Notes under the pieces: model-generated | The model's database searches: none | What the model saw: only the letters and a program-made list of their open reading frames with translations | Told to the model about the DNA's origin: nothing | Shown here: positions 22,973-36,172 of the stretch, in pieces | Layout of the letters: the number at the start of each line of letters is the position of its first letter | Position numbering within the stretch: the stretch's first letter is position 1 | DNA from: Certhia americana | Lineage: Eukaryota; Chordata; Aves; Passeriformes; Certhiidae | NCBI GenBank assembly: GCA_018697195.1 | Contig: CM031879.1 | Span: forward strand, 46,854,861 to 46,918,860 | Direction: 5' to 3' | Length of the DNA stretch: 64,000 nucleotides | Position numbers and translations under genes: made by a program

Positions 22973-25900
22973 ATGGAGGAGCCGCTGGCGCTGCACCCCG
23001 TGAAGCTCTATGTGTACGACCTGTCCAAGGGCATGGCCCGGCGCCTCAGCCCCCTCATGCTGGGTAAGAGCACGGCGGGGGCACCGTGGCCGCCCCGGCT
23101 GCCGCCTCCCGGGGTCTCGCGTTCCGCCACCGACCGCCGCGGCCCGCTTTTGCCGCGCCGGGAAACGGGGCCGAAGCCGCTGCCTCCTGTCCCGGGGGTG
23201 GCGATCCGCGCCCGGTATCGTTCTCCTGAGGGAAGACTTCCTGAGGGCGCACCGGGCGGCGGCGGGCGCAGCACGGCTTGGGATGTGCGGGGCTGGCTCG
23301 AGTGCTTGGGAACACAGCGGGGTTGGGCTGCAGGATGCCTGACCCCGCTGCCTTCGGGACGAGCTTGGTCAGTGCGGCAGATCCAGCTGCCCTGGCTCCA
23401 GCCCCTTCTCCCCACACCCGCCCGTTGCCGCTGTGCGGGTGGTATTGACTAACGGCGGATGGAAAGTGCTCCTTGGCCCTGAAGGGAGGGACAGCTCAGC
23501 TCCTGATACCTGCCGAAGGGAGGGACAGCTCAGCTCCAGATACCTGCCGAAGGGAGGGATAGCTCAGCTCCCGATATCTGCCGAAGGGAGGGACAGCTCA
23601 GCTCCAGATATCTGCCGAAAGGAGGGACAGCTCAGCTCCCGATACCTGCCGAAGAGAGGGACAGCTCGGCTCCCCACTCCCTGGCTGCTCTGGCGCCGTG
23701 GCAGGAAGGCTGAGCTGAAGAAAGACGCCTGCTGTTTAAAAGGGTACTGATTTCGAACGGCTCCATGTTGTGGTGAGGCCGGGCTGTGCTGGTGATGTGC
23801 AGCCATCCGCCCTCTCCTTCAGAGAGTTTGTAGGGGTCTGCTGTATGTCTCGTCGAGATTGTGTGCGTTTCCAACCGAACCTGAAACTTGGGATGGAAAG
23901 GAAACGGGTTTTGCTTAAAGTTTTGGAAGCGTGAGTTAGGAATGCAACAAGAGAGTGGTTTATACCTGTTATGAGTAGATTCTGACCCGTGTCAGACCAG
24001 CAGTCTGTGTGGGATGAGACTTCTCAACAGGCTCAGTATCTGAACAGATGGCTCATGTGTAATCTTGTTTTACAGTTTGTTGGCATTCAGTTTGCTCATC
24101 TGCCCTATGAGGGGATTCTGTGATTGCCTGCAAGCTTAAAATGAAAGTCCAGACTGTTGTTAGCATGAGGTTTCATGCAGGTCAGTAATAGGTTTGCAGA
24201 GTTGAGAAGAAAATAGTACAGAGATCCTGTGTGTTGTGCTCTGTTAGCCATACAGCAGCAACCACTTTGGGAGATGTGTGTTTCCTGCACTGGATAACCT
24301 CAAAACTTTTTATGTGGTCAGAGTTCTTTCGTTGTAGCCCTTAGGGAAGTAGCTTTTCACCTAGCAGGTGAAATAGCCATGCTTTATCAAGTGCTAAGAG
24401 TTACAAATCTTGAGATTACATGGGTGCGTGATTCACCTGTGTTTGAGTTAAGCAGAATTTAACCAACCTTACTTCAAAGTGTTGGTCCAAGCAAAGACTA
24501 ATAGAGATAGGTTGCCACTATAATTATCTCCATGCCAATCTTCACACAGATGAAGTAAAGCTTGATTTATCTCCCTTCTTACCTACAAAGTCAGTCTAGG
24601 GATCTTGTAGCTTTCTGAATGCCCACATAGAAACACATAGTGCATGACTTTATTTTTGATGCTTTCTAATCTATTCCAACAACGACTTGAAATCTTTGTG
24701 CTCGTGATATAGTTTGGTAGTAAATCTCTGGGAGTCTGAGCAGTGAAAAGGAAAGCTTTAAAACCAGAACACTTCTGGGTAGTAGGGGAAATGCTACTTC
24801 CTAGTACTGCCTGGTAACTGAGTTCAGATGTGTTCATGGAATGTGGCCAACTAGGCCCTCGTGGTCACAGTGACAATGCAGACTGCAGAACATTTGAGAT
24901 TGTGTGGATCCAGTGACATGATTGTCCGTAAAACAAATCTTTCTTTCATCCTTCCTTCGTGTCTTCTGTGCATTCACACTCCGTTCTGCTCCAGATTATT
25001 TTGGAAGCCTCCCCAAGAGCCAGGAGATCGAGAGAATACTCCTCTTACCTCATGCACAGACCTTTCTTTCCTTGAAGAACAATAAAAAAACTCTTGCTAT
25101 TTCTCGGTATATCAACTTTCAGATGGTCAGTATCAATTCTTTCCTCAGTGACGTTCATAAACTGTAGGTCATTGGGGAAAGTCATAAAAATTAAAGAGAA
25201 AGGCATTTCTTAAAAGATTTACACTTTGCATCTCTACTTTTAGTATTCTTTTCATCAATGCCAAGTTTGAAACAATGCTTTTGCTTTGAGTGATAGTTCT
25301 GTAATATTGCCTAAAATGAAATACATTGTTTTAGGAAGAAAAAAATAAATACGGTAATCGATTGTGCTGAAATCAATTTCTGTCAGGCTTGAAAACAGCA
25401 GCTCAGGTCCCCTTGCCAGAGGGGGATGAATCCTGTCTAATAAGACTGATCTGTGAGAACAACACTGCACTGTCTTCTGTTGTGCTGAGAGGTTCCAGAG
25501 GTATTGTGGATTTGTCAGCAGAGCCTTCAGGGATCAATTCTCACTTCTAAGTGTTATACTGACTTTTTCAGTATCAGTTCTCTCTGTTGTTGTTTAATGA
25601 TGAATCTGGAAGGAAGAGATGTTTAGCACAGTTGATAGCAGGCTTTAGAGTGACTTAGTCTTGTCCCTTGGGCAGTCTTTGTTTTTCTTGGCAAGTTTAC
25701 TCTTTTTCTACCCAGACTGCTTTTATTCTTCTTACTTTTCTATAAGCTTCCTGTAATGTGAGTATTTCTATTCTGAAGTATACATGACCAAAAATTGTGG
25801 TTCAATTGCCTTTGGTATCAGAAGCAGCACATTTAATTTTTTATATTGCTCTACATTGCATCTTCTCAGTAGCTGGTGTTGGTCCTCTCTCCCCCACTCT

Positions 25901-28900
25901 CAGTCTGTGACTACATTTGTCTGTTTAACTACATGATATAAAAAGAAGAAATATTGACCTGAATGCAGTAAGATTTCTTTTGCCCAGACAGAAAACATAA
26001 TCCACCTGATTCTGTGGAGGGTAGAGAGGAGAAGAGAATAGCTCAGCTTGCAGTGCTGTTTTTGCAATAGACGTCCAAATGCAGAGAAGTCTTTAAGGCA
26101 GATTAAAATCCTATTGCATTCTTAAAGAAAAATGTCTAGCAGCTCTCAAAGTTCTTCTGTCCTGTCACTGAGATTATTGCTTTTGTGACTCATAGAGTGA
26201 GCTGGGAGCTTGGTTAACCACATCAGCTTTGGCTCAGTATAGTATAAATTAACGTTGAGTGGACTGGGAGTATGTTTTGGTTGAAATTTTTAAGTGGTGC
26301 ATTCAGCTGTGGGGACTTAACAGCCCAGAGGGAATTGGAGCGAAAGGTAACTGCTGAAAGGAGCTGCCTTCTGCTTGGTTCCATTTTCCCAGGCCAGCAC
26401 ATTTCTCTGCTTCTCCTCCATCTGTTCTGAACAGTTTCGAATTGCTTTAGCATTATATTCTATCAGCTTTGCTCCCAGCATTTGCTGGGGATGTCATGAA
26501 AATCATGTGTGTGTTACCCTCCCCCAGTACAATCTACTTCTGTGTCTCTCTAGGCACCTCAAGAAGAAAGGAATTGAAGCAGGCTCCTCCCTCTCTGTTA
26601 GGTTGTTTTTTTTTTTTTTTCTCGCTTTGGTAAAGCACCCTGGGTAGCACATAGAAGAAAGTGCTTGACTAAGTGCTTGCCTAATTAGAGTAATTTTCAA
26701 TTCAAAAAAGGCAGGAATCTTAATGGATTGTTCTAGGGAAATTACAACAATAAGCAAAGCAATATACTGCTAGAAACACACATGGTGGTTGACCGAATTG
26801 TATTACTTCTGATTCCACGGGAGACCAGTTCACTACTTTTTTTTTTAGTCTTTTATCATTTTCTGGGGCTTGCATATCCATTGCAGAGCACACATATATT
26901 GTTAAAGGTTCTGAGCTTCCTATTATTTCTTTACAGCTCAAAAGCAGGCATAGATCTTGCACTGAGGGTTGGATGGCCTAAAATCCAAATGGGGTAAACT
27001 AAGTGCCCATCTGCAGTGTTCCTTCCCTCATGTCTCAGAACTCTTCTGCCCTTCAGCATAATAATTTGGATTAATATACAAATACCACTTTCATTTGATA
27101 TTTAAAATGCACAGGAATAATCAACATTGTTTGGCCCTCAAGATTAATAAATTACTGTGATGATAAAAAAGATTGCTGAGCATCTAATCTCCCTTGTGCT
27201 TGGTCTTCCAGACAAATCTAAGCATGGAAGTAATCCTGTTTGATTGTATTCTAAAATTATATGGGCTTGCTTCTTCTTTCAAAATACCCCCGTAGCCAGA
27301 CAATTACAGTCTCATGAATTGATTTTACAAGAAACTAATCTAACTACTTCATTCTCCATGTTCCTGTGACTAAGCTGAGGGTCCTGGAATTGTTTATGTT
27401 TTATTTTTCTCAAAGGTTTCTTGCTCATGTAAACACCACTAAAATATTTGAGCTATGAATGTTATAAAGAAAATAAAACAGCAAATATAAAAACTTGTTT
27501 ACTTGCTAGATGATACTCTGCCTTGGTGAAACAAATTGAATCTTTCAGATGCTTAAGCACACAGATTTATGCTGAACCGACATCTCTCCCCCCATGATCT
27601 TGTAAATATTTTCAGGAAAGAGACACAGAAGTCTTCAGCAAGGGAAAAATAAAAAAAAAAGTAAATAAACAAAACCATCCCCAAACAAAAACAAGCAAAA
27701 ACCACTCAAAAGACGTAGTGATAATTTTTCCAAAGACTGACAGTCCATCCCCCTAAACTCTCATAAATATAACAGAGTAGCTTTTCATATCCATGTTCAT
27801 GGTCTGTGACAAAAACTAGGTACCTTGACTTCCATTAGCTTGGAATGGATGCAGATCAAACTAAGCTGATTTGCTTCACATTTACTTCAGGCTGAGCTGG
27901 CACATAGGCAATTACTCTGGGAGAATTGATACCTGATAGCCTGGCTATATGCAGTAAATGTTGTGTGATTTGTGTGATTAAATCTAAATTTGCACCAACT
28001 TTTCCTGTTCAACAGCCCCCTGAACCTTGAAATATTTAAACTAGTTAGCATCTTGCTGTTTCCCTGTTTTACCTGGATAACAGAATCACAGAAGAGGTAA
28101 GATTTGAAGGGACTACGATGGGTTATCTGCTCCAATGCCCCTGTGCAAGCAGGGTCATCCCAGGTACATTGCACAGGATTGCATCTGGATGATTCTTGAA
28201 TATCTTCAGTGAGAGAAACTCTACAACCTCTCTGGGCAGTTATTCCAGTGTGTCATCTTCTTTACCTGTACGGTAGAGAAGTTCTCCTCATGTTCAGATG
28301 GCTCTTCCTGTGCCTCAGTTCCTGCCCCATTGCCTCTTTTCCTATTGCTGGTCACCACTGAGAAGAGCCTGGATCCATCCTCTTGATACCCTCCCAGATA
28401 CAGTAAATGTCCAAAACAGCATCATCCCATCAGGATATTCCTGTTCTGCATTATGAGTGTGTGCATCCTTTGGATTAGATTTACTGTAGGTATTGAGTGA
28501 AGGATAATGCCTGCAATTTAATGCTGCAAAGGCTTTTGCACCTCCTATGGAAATTACTGGAGAATCAGACTTGTCTATAGAGTAATAGATAGCCTTGGGT
28601 TCTGAGTAAATGGCTTGGGTTTAACGTGGCAGTACCAGCACACAATTCTACCCACACTGCAGTGACCACAGGAGTTTGGAGAGTTGTGGCAAGGAGTGGA
28701 AGAACAGCAAACATGATACCTGCCAGTATCCTGGATGGTGTTTGCAATCCCTTTTTACAGTCCACTCCATTGACTATGGGATGTGAGCTCTATTGCACTG
28801 TGGGATTATTTGGGGAGATTCATGGCAAGCTTGAGCTTCTGGTTTTTAAGCTCGACAGTGCTGCCAGAAACAACTTTATTGAAAACTTGCTGCAAGGCTG

Positions 28901-31900
28901 GGATACAAGTTGTGCCTTAGCAGTCACAGCAATGCTGTAGCCTTGCTTGGTCTCGCTGTTGGGGCTATTAGTGTGTATTAAGCCTTCAGATGCTCTGAGC
29001 AAAACATTTTGTGTATAGTGAGCAATGTTGAGCAGAAGGTAAAACAACTCCTTAGTGCAAGCTGCCCTGATTGCCCTACCTGAGCTTATCAGGGGTGGCA
29101 GTGGTGGTGAGCTGTCACCTGTTCTGTGCAGTGTCTGAGTCTGGGAGAAGGGGCAACAAGAGTCAGAGAGGAGCATCCCCATCAGAGGCAAAACTTCCCA
29201 AGGAGGATGATTTTGTCTGTGAAGGTCTGTACATAACCTCTTACATGACAGACGAACAAGACTGAGACTCTTGCTGAGCAGAAGGATAAGGGAGCTGCCT
29301 GAGTTCCTCAGAAACTGGTTGCCATTGATTTATTCCTCTGTGGCTCAGTTTGAGTTGAAATGACAACAGCCAGCTGTGAAACTTGGGGTACAGCAGCAGC
29401 TTAACCAAAGTTCTGAGTCTTGGATGTCTCTGGGTGATGCATATGTGGCCAATAATGGCAGGTTTCTTAGGCATGGGATTCCTCCAGCAGTGTTGTCACT
29501 GGAGACACTTGCACTACCTCTGACCAAGCATAGTCCAGCAGAGGAAGAAGGGGGTTATATTTTGTGTGCAGCAGGCTGGAGAGCTACCACAGATGCCTTA
29601 TTGTCAGCAGTGCTGCAGATCTGGTGTGTGTTTGCCACAATGCCAGCTTGGTTAATGACTTCTGGGAGCCAAGAAAAAATAGTGGGTCTGCAGCTTCATT
29701 AAGATTTTCAAATCAGTGTTGGCACAAACTGACCAAGCTGAGCAGCCACAGACAGACCTGCCTTGTGAAGATAGGCAGCTTCATTTGCCAAAAGCTGTGC
29801 TGTTATTGCCCTGGCAGTTGCTGCCTTTGGACTGCTACAGACTTCATGTGTAGCAGTAAAGGTTGGACTGCAGTCCAAAGCAAAGTCCAATTCCTTGAAT
29901 TCTGCTTGGGTTTTATACAATCAGACAATTACTTTGGTGAAAAGGGACCTTTAGAAGTCCTGCTCAAGGTAGACCCAACAAGAGCAATTCTTCAGGGCCC
30001 TGGACAGCAGAGTTCTAAGTATGTTCAAGAATTGAAATCCCATATGCTTTCTGGACTCCTACCCCAGTGTTTGACCACCTTCATGATAAATGTTTTCCCT
30101 GCTTCTTACTGAATTGTGAAATGAAAATACATTTTCCAGCTAGCACCTGTTGCCTTTCACTGTGCATATCTGAGTAGAGCAAAGATCCCTTTTCATCCAT
30201 ACCTGTTGGGTACTTGTAGACAGGAATACAGACTCTTGGCTTTCTCTTCTTGAGGATTTCCAAGTTTCCAATTTTCCAAGCTCCAGTTTTCCAAGTTTTC
30301 CAGTTTTCCAAGTTTTCCAGTTTTCCAAGCTCTTCTTCAGTACAGTAAGAACTCCAGCCTGGTACGTCAGTGTCTTTTGTACTGTGGGAATCCAAAAGTG
30401 GACACAGCACTCCAGATGTGGTCTCACAAGTGTCAAACTGGAGGACAGAGTCACCTCCCTCAAGCTGTGGGCTGCAACCTTGCTAGAACAAGCAAGATGT
30501 GCTAGAGCAGCACACTGTGTAGCCTGTGCTGCAATGATCTTTTCAGGTAGGTGTTGTAATTGCACGAGCAGGTCCTAGCAGCACCTGTGACATTGTCAAT
30601 ATCTACTGTAGCTCTTTCACCTGCATACAGGATCTAGGTACAAAGTGGCAACTCTCTGGAAAGTCTTTTGTTATTGTTTGCTGCAGGTGTGTGTGAAAGT
30701 AAATACTAAGGATGTTCTCTTTCAATTTAGCATGCAAAGAACAGGCACAGTTCTAGTATGTGCTGCCTTTGAAATGGTTTATTTCTGTGGTCCGAAGGAT
30801 AAAGGTCAAGTTTCTAGTGAAAAAGTTACTTGTCGTGAGCAAATGTGTAAGAATTTGTTAATAGATACACAGAACACTAACTGGTCAAAGCCAAAGAGTA
30901 GAGCCTGCAAGGCCAGTGCAGGGCACATGGGTGCTGGCAGCTCTGGAGCACGAGGTGAAACCTCTCATGGGGAGCACGTGGAACAAGGGCCAAAGGATCC
31001 TGAAGCACAACAGTGGGATGTGCTAAAGGGCAGCAGCAAATGCTTCTGAGATACTGCAAGGCACTCTTCTACTTCTGTTATTATTGCCACTGTCTTTTGG
31101 CCTTCATCCTACTCCAAGCCTACGTTTCTGTGTGGTGGGTTGACAGGGAATGTGGTTGCTGCCTGGCTGTGATCCATGGGAGTGACAGATCAGTCCAGCT
31201 GCTTCAAAACTACGTGTGCTCACTTCAGCTGATTCTCTATTGTCCCAACAACCTTTTCCCTGCCTCTGTTCTTCCATGACCCTCATCTGAAGCAGGTACC
31301 TATTTTGCTTCAGACTTGAGTGGAAAAAAATGTGTTAGTGATTGCTTTTTCTTGTGGCAGAGGAGTACTCAGTCTAGTGCTTGGATTCAAGAGAATACCA
31401 AATGTTGGTATGCACACAGTTTTTCTGTTCTAAATCTGATTTTTGGGGATTATGCACCTTGTTCAGGAAATAAAGTTATATCACATCTCCCACAGCATGC
31501 ACTGGCACCCTACAAGCTCCCAAAGGGAGGGACCAAGCCTTTAGGTTATGATAGATAAAATAATTGAACCTAGAGCAGTAAAAGCTGGTGACCTTTTAGT
31601 AAGAAGTTTAATCTGGAGATCCTACCGTGAACAACAGAGAGGTTTAGGTCTCCTGCTTCTAGGCAACTGGAAACACATTTTAAAAGGGACCTTTTCTCTG
31701 AGACACAATTAATATTATCAGTGTGGTGGTGCCTGAAGCAAGTCTTTGCTGCTGTGTTCTGCAAAACACACAGCTTTATAACTTGTATAAATTTTAATGC
31801 TGTACTTTTCTACCTCAGTTCCCACTTAAACTAATTTTTAAGGGCAGGGGGAGGGAGGGAAAGGAGGAAATCATGGAATACATTATAGAGGCTACCACCA

Positions 31901-34900
31901 CTGGTCATATGTTTAAGTCAGACTTCTCATCAGTTACTGCAAAAGAGAACTGAATACTCTCTGCTGGCCAGATGGCTGCAGTTATGAAATCTGTCAAATT
32001 CAACTCTTCTGCTCCTGATTGAAGACTCTAATTTTAGGAAAATGTTTTCTTTCTTGGCCTATAGAAAAACACCTAAGGAAGGTAAGCATGGCTAGGATAG
32101 GATTGCATTGCAACCTCTGCCTGCCAGGAGGGAAGAAGTACAACAGTAGTGTGGATTGAGTAGTTAATATTAAAGACATTCTGGATTTTTTCGAAGCAAC
32201 TCTGGATTAAATCTTTGGTGTTGCTGTCATGGTGAAATATTAAGCATGGTTCCTAAGTGATTGACAGAAAGTAGGCTGAAATCTGGAAAATACATTGCTA
32301 ATAACTCTTCTTTTCTCTGCATACAGGGAAACAGCTGGATGGCATCTGGTAAGTGACTAGATTTAAATTGCATAATATGTGTAAAACACTGGTGTAGGAA
32401 GTATTTTCAATATGCAGTTATATATGCTTCAGATCTTAAGAACATTTTGTTGTAGAGGAGAGACCAAGGCACTTTTTGTTCCTGAATACAGATTGGCAGT
32501 AAGATGATGTACAGTCAGGTGCTAGTTAAACCACTCTGTTCAAAGCTCAGTGGACCCCATGGAAAAGGGTGTTGTTAGCAGTTCCTGTGTTTTTGTGCAC
32601 CTGTGTCCTTTTTCAAGGGTAAGATGGTGTCCTTGTCCCAAGCACTTTGTCATATAATTCCAAGCATGAGTAAACACGAGAGCAGAAGAGTAGGTGGAAA
32701 GAAGGTATTACAGGATCAAGTCTTCTGTCATATAAGAGCAGTATCTATATTCAGTCACAAAAAAACCCCTGATTTCCTATAATTCATACCAAGAGTTTTG
32801 ATATCATACGAAGAGGGCTTGTTCAAGTTATTTTAAGAGTCAAGAAAACCCCTAAAACCTTTTCCATCCATTTTCCTCTCTACTGATCCATCTCCAGTGG
32901 TTGTCTGACCAGCATCTCAGCCAGTGAGAAGTCTCTGTCAGTGTTGTAGCAGGGCTAGTTCTGTCTCTGAAGGTCACCCTCAGCCCATTAGCTGAGAGAG
33001 GCTCATTCCTGGGCTCTTAGCTGAACCTGTTCTTTCCTAACTGCTTGCAGAATTACAGTAGGCTTGATAATCATTGCTTCCATATCCATTCGTGTTCCAG
33101 CAGATCCTGTTCCCACTCACAGAAACACATTGACCTTTTCTTTCAGTTATTCCCTTTGTTATGTCCTTGAGCTCATAAATTTATCAGTGATTTATGTGCT
33201 AGGCTATTTACTTCTTTCCTTTATTTCAACTTTCTTTTTTTTTTTTTGGTTCTCTGTGGCAGGCACACCTCCATAATTGTCCATAAGGATGAATTCTTCT
33301 ATGGCAGTGGAGGAATCTCCAGCTGTGCACCTGTAAGTTAATTTTCTGATAATTTTTTATAGGGTTACCTGATCAGAATTGCTTGTGTTACTGTCTTTTA
33401 GAAAAGCAGCAAAAGACTTCTAAATTCAGACAGATGCTGAAGCCAGCTGCTTGTCATGGTTTCCCAGGGTACTGAGGGTAAAGGGAGCATGGACAGTGGG
33501 TTTAAGCCCAACTCAATTTAGGTTGGGGGTTGCTTCTTCTGGTAGAATCTTTCTATCCAGAACACCTTTTGCAACTGCTTTGCCAGAGCGACACCTTGTC
33601 CAGTTCTGTATCACAAAGTATTACATGCAGACTTTTTAAGAATGAAAAAAAGCCTGAAACCATGATGTTTTCTCAGACCTTTCTGTTCTTAGAAAGGTAA
33701 AATGGACAGGCTGTTCTTCTTAAGCAGAATTTTGCCATAGCTTGGAGCTTTCAGCCCAAAGAACCAAATTTACCAGCTGAAATGGATGTTGCATGTTCCT
33801 TCTCATTCTCTTGAGTGCAGAACAAGGGAGGCCAGCAGGGCTTTTTACTTGACAAACATACCAGAAGTTCCTTCTTTTGTGCCTGAACAAACCATAATGG
33901 CTTTATTCAGTAGAGTCCTCCAAAAGAATTCAGCCGAATCATTTGACATTGTATTCTGGCTGTTCATTTTTACAGGGAGGGACACTTCTTGGCCCTCCAG
34001 ACACAGTTGTTGATCTGGGGAACACTGAAGTCACTGAAGAAATTTTTCTGGAATACCTTTCCTCTTTGGGGGAATCTATGTTCCGGTAAGTAGCAGCTTG
34101 TACTGGAAAACCTGTATACCAAAAAGGTGCAGAATGGAGGAAGGTATTGTGAAACCAATCCAGCTCACAGAGGTTCTGTCTGCTCACTCTCTCATTTGGT
34201 ACTCTTCAAATATGGACTGGACTGATGCACCAATACACACAAGGAGCTGCCTTCTAGTCTGGGAAAGCATTCTTCTGAGAAGTCTTTCACATTGTTTTTT
34301 GTAAAATCGAATAATGCCTGAAATGCTTTTGAAAGAATCACCAGGGAAAATTAAATCTCTCAGTAAATAGCAGCTATGTCATAGGTAGTCACTGCAGTAA
34401 AGCTGCCAATTTTCACGAGTAGAAGCAAGGTTTTGACTGTTAAAGAGTTTACTCTGCTTCTCACAAGAACAGGAAACCACAACATTTAGTGTTCTGGCTG
34501 TCTTTCAGAGTCAATAATTCTTGTGATTTCTTGTTACTGCTACTGTGGTTTTAATTGAAGAAACCTGACCTCACCTATTCTCCCAAAAATTACTGTATTA
34601 AAGTCTGGGATGCAGAGAGATGTCATTTTCCACCCTGATTCAATTGAATCTGAGGGTGAATTGATGTCTGTATTTTACCTGTTTGTCTTAGAGTTCTTTG
34701 GGGTGGGGAAAGGAGGTGCTAATGTAAGATGTTCTTCATTAAAGGTATAAGTTTTTCTGCTTATAAGATTTATTGCTGAATCTGTGGGATTTTTTTGTTT
34801 CAATTTCTTTTCTGTGGCACAGAGGAGAGTCTTATAACCTCTTTGAACATAACTGCAACACCTTCAGTAATGAAGTGGCACAGTTTCTGACAGGAAAAAA

Positions 34901-36172
34901 AATCCCTTCCTACATCACTGACCTTCCATCTGAAGTTCTTGCCACGTGAGTATGGATGCTGCTCCTCTCTGTAGCTGCTTCATAGTAATGCTTAAACATT
35001 TGGCAGAGTCAGCAGTACCAGCTTCTGATGGATCTGAGAACCAGCATAAAATTAAGGAGAGGATGCAATTTTCTTTACATCAACACTTGCAACACTGTAT
35101 GGCAAGTGCTAACTGGCACTGGTGTTCCAAAGAAGACAGGAGAAGGTTGTTCTTCTGCCTTTAACTTAAACTAGCTATTTTGTGATGGTCTCTTATGTGT
35201 GACCAGACGAGCTTGGAGAGTTTCAGAAAACAGTACAAGGTGGAGTTTTTTCCCTCTTCAACAAACAGTGTCTGTTAAAAGTCATTTCTCTAAGTACCAT
35301 AATAGCAGCAGAGGTGTCAGTTTGTTTGTGAAGAGGCAGGGAAGATAGAATTTTAAAACCAATGCTGCAGTTTTAAAGCTAGGATTGGATGGAAAAAGAG
35401 GATAGGAAAAAAAGGAAATGAAGAATTCCTGCCTGGTAATTCAGATGATTTTTTTTTAACTCTCAGCTAGTGAGGATCCCAGTAGGATGATGTGAGCTCC
35501 ATCATTTAGGTCTTCTCATAACAGTGGTATAGCACATTATTTGTGAGACATATGTCTTCTACCCTGGACTCTTAGCACTTCAGATCTCTCAAAATCAGAT
35601 AAAGTCTGGAACAGAGTGAGTCTTATTGAAAGACAAACCAGGTGCTACAGATTGCAACAGAAATTATTCTGGGAGTGTTGAACCATTGTCTTTTAAGTAA
35701 GCTAGAGGCTATTCTTTTGGCAGGCTTCAATATTGATGTACTTAATGGAACACTGCAGTTGCATAACAGGGATTTTGTTTGCACACTTAAGCAGAGTGAA
35801 TTCCTGAGAGCTGGTTTCAGACAGTATTACATTATCAGTCTAGGCATGTTAGGACTCAGAACTACCTTATATAAAACCATGTTTAAGTTTCTTTGTTTTT
35901 GAACAGTAAACTAATAGGTTAAATTAGTTTGCTTTAGTTTGTAGTGGAAGTCTTTTCTTCAAATTTGTTTCTAGAATGTTGATTTGATTGCACTCTAGGA
36001 AGTGTGTGCATTTCAGTGGTAAATGGGAGTTGTTGACCAAGTAAACTATTTAAGATGTTTATTTCTTTACCTTCTCAGACCTTTTGGACAAGCTTTAAGG
36101 CCCCTCCTGGACTCCATCCAGATCCAACCACCTGGAGGAAATACCTTCAGCAGACATAATGGACAGAGCTAA
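22973..36172 (+). CDS. DESI1: DESI1 (PPPDE2), desumoylating isopeptidase 1
   Basis: Six coding exons, 22973-23063, 32327-32348, 33263-33332, 33976-34085, 34823-34945 and 36079-36172, total 510 nt and encode 169 aa (human 168). The protein is a PPPDE-fold cysteine isopeptidase. DESI1 removes SUMO from selected substrates and has also been reported as a protein S-depalmitoylase; it is found in cytoplasm and nucleus. The catalytic pair is visible: His39 in '[14 protein letters not shown]' and Cys109 in '[17 protein letters not shown]', matching human His38 and Cys108. The C-terminus '[15 protein letters not shown]' is leucine/isoleucine-rich, like an export signal. Exon 2 is only 22 nt. Intron 1 is 9.3 kb. 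It shares a promoter with XRCC6 and lies in tandem with PMM1. Confidence 0.96.
23481..23675 (+). repeat. 34-bp minisatellite in DESI1 intron 1
   Basis: About 5.7 tandem copies of a 34-bp unit built on GAAGGGAGGGACAGCTCAGC followed by TCC, GATA and CTGCC. Units start at 23481, 23515, 23549, 23583, 23617 and 23651. Copies differ at a few positions, such as GATACC/GATATC and AGGGAC/AGGGAT. It lies on the shore of the CpG island, about 420 bp after exon 1. Confidence 0.95.
28081..28405 (-). mobile_element. CR1 LINE fragment in DESI1 intron 1
   Basis: The reverse complement of the CR1 3' region. It starts with 'agaatcacagaagaggtaag', the inverted tail, followed by 'gaagggactacgatgggtta', 'cagttattccagtgtgtcat', 'cctgccccattgcctctttt' and 'actgagaagagcctggatcc'. 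It is diverged and non-coding. Confidence 0.9.
30075..30590 (-). mobile_element. Diverged CR1 LINE fragment with an internal tandem expansion
   Basis: Minus-orientation CR1-like sequence in two parts. The first is near 30075-30200, with 'ccagctagcacctgttgcct'. The second is near 30340-30590, with 'aagtggacacagcactccag' followed by 'atgtggtctcac' and 'gacagagtcacctccct'. The order fits one inverted CR1 copy, split by the TTTTCCAAG repeat at 30252-30335. Confidence 0.7.
30252..30335 (+). repeat. TTTTCCAAG/TTTTCCAGT tandem repeat
   Basis: About nine short units alternating TTTTCCAAG and TTTTCCAGT, equivalent to about 17-bp dimers that are near-perfect over the middle 50 nt. It lies inside the CR1-like segment in DESI1 intron 1. 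Confidence 0.9.

Larger units (their letters stand above)
23690..32320 (+). other. DESI1 intron 1 body
   Basis: Large first intron with AT-rich unique sequence. It contains two minus-orientation CR1 fragments (28081-28405 and 30075-30590), short T runs (near 26605) and an A-rich stretch (27645-27700). Several open frames of 60-180 codons occur, the longest at 29564-30112, but none has a recognisable domain or supporting structure, so I call no gene here. Confidence 0.6.

Noticed and set aside
29564..30112. 182-codon plus-strand open frame in DESI1 intron 1, with another of 134 codons at 30645-31049.
   Set aside because: The translations are cysteine-rich and low in pattern, with no domain. 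The first runs into CR1-derived sequence. No promoter or splice context is seen.
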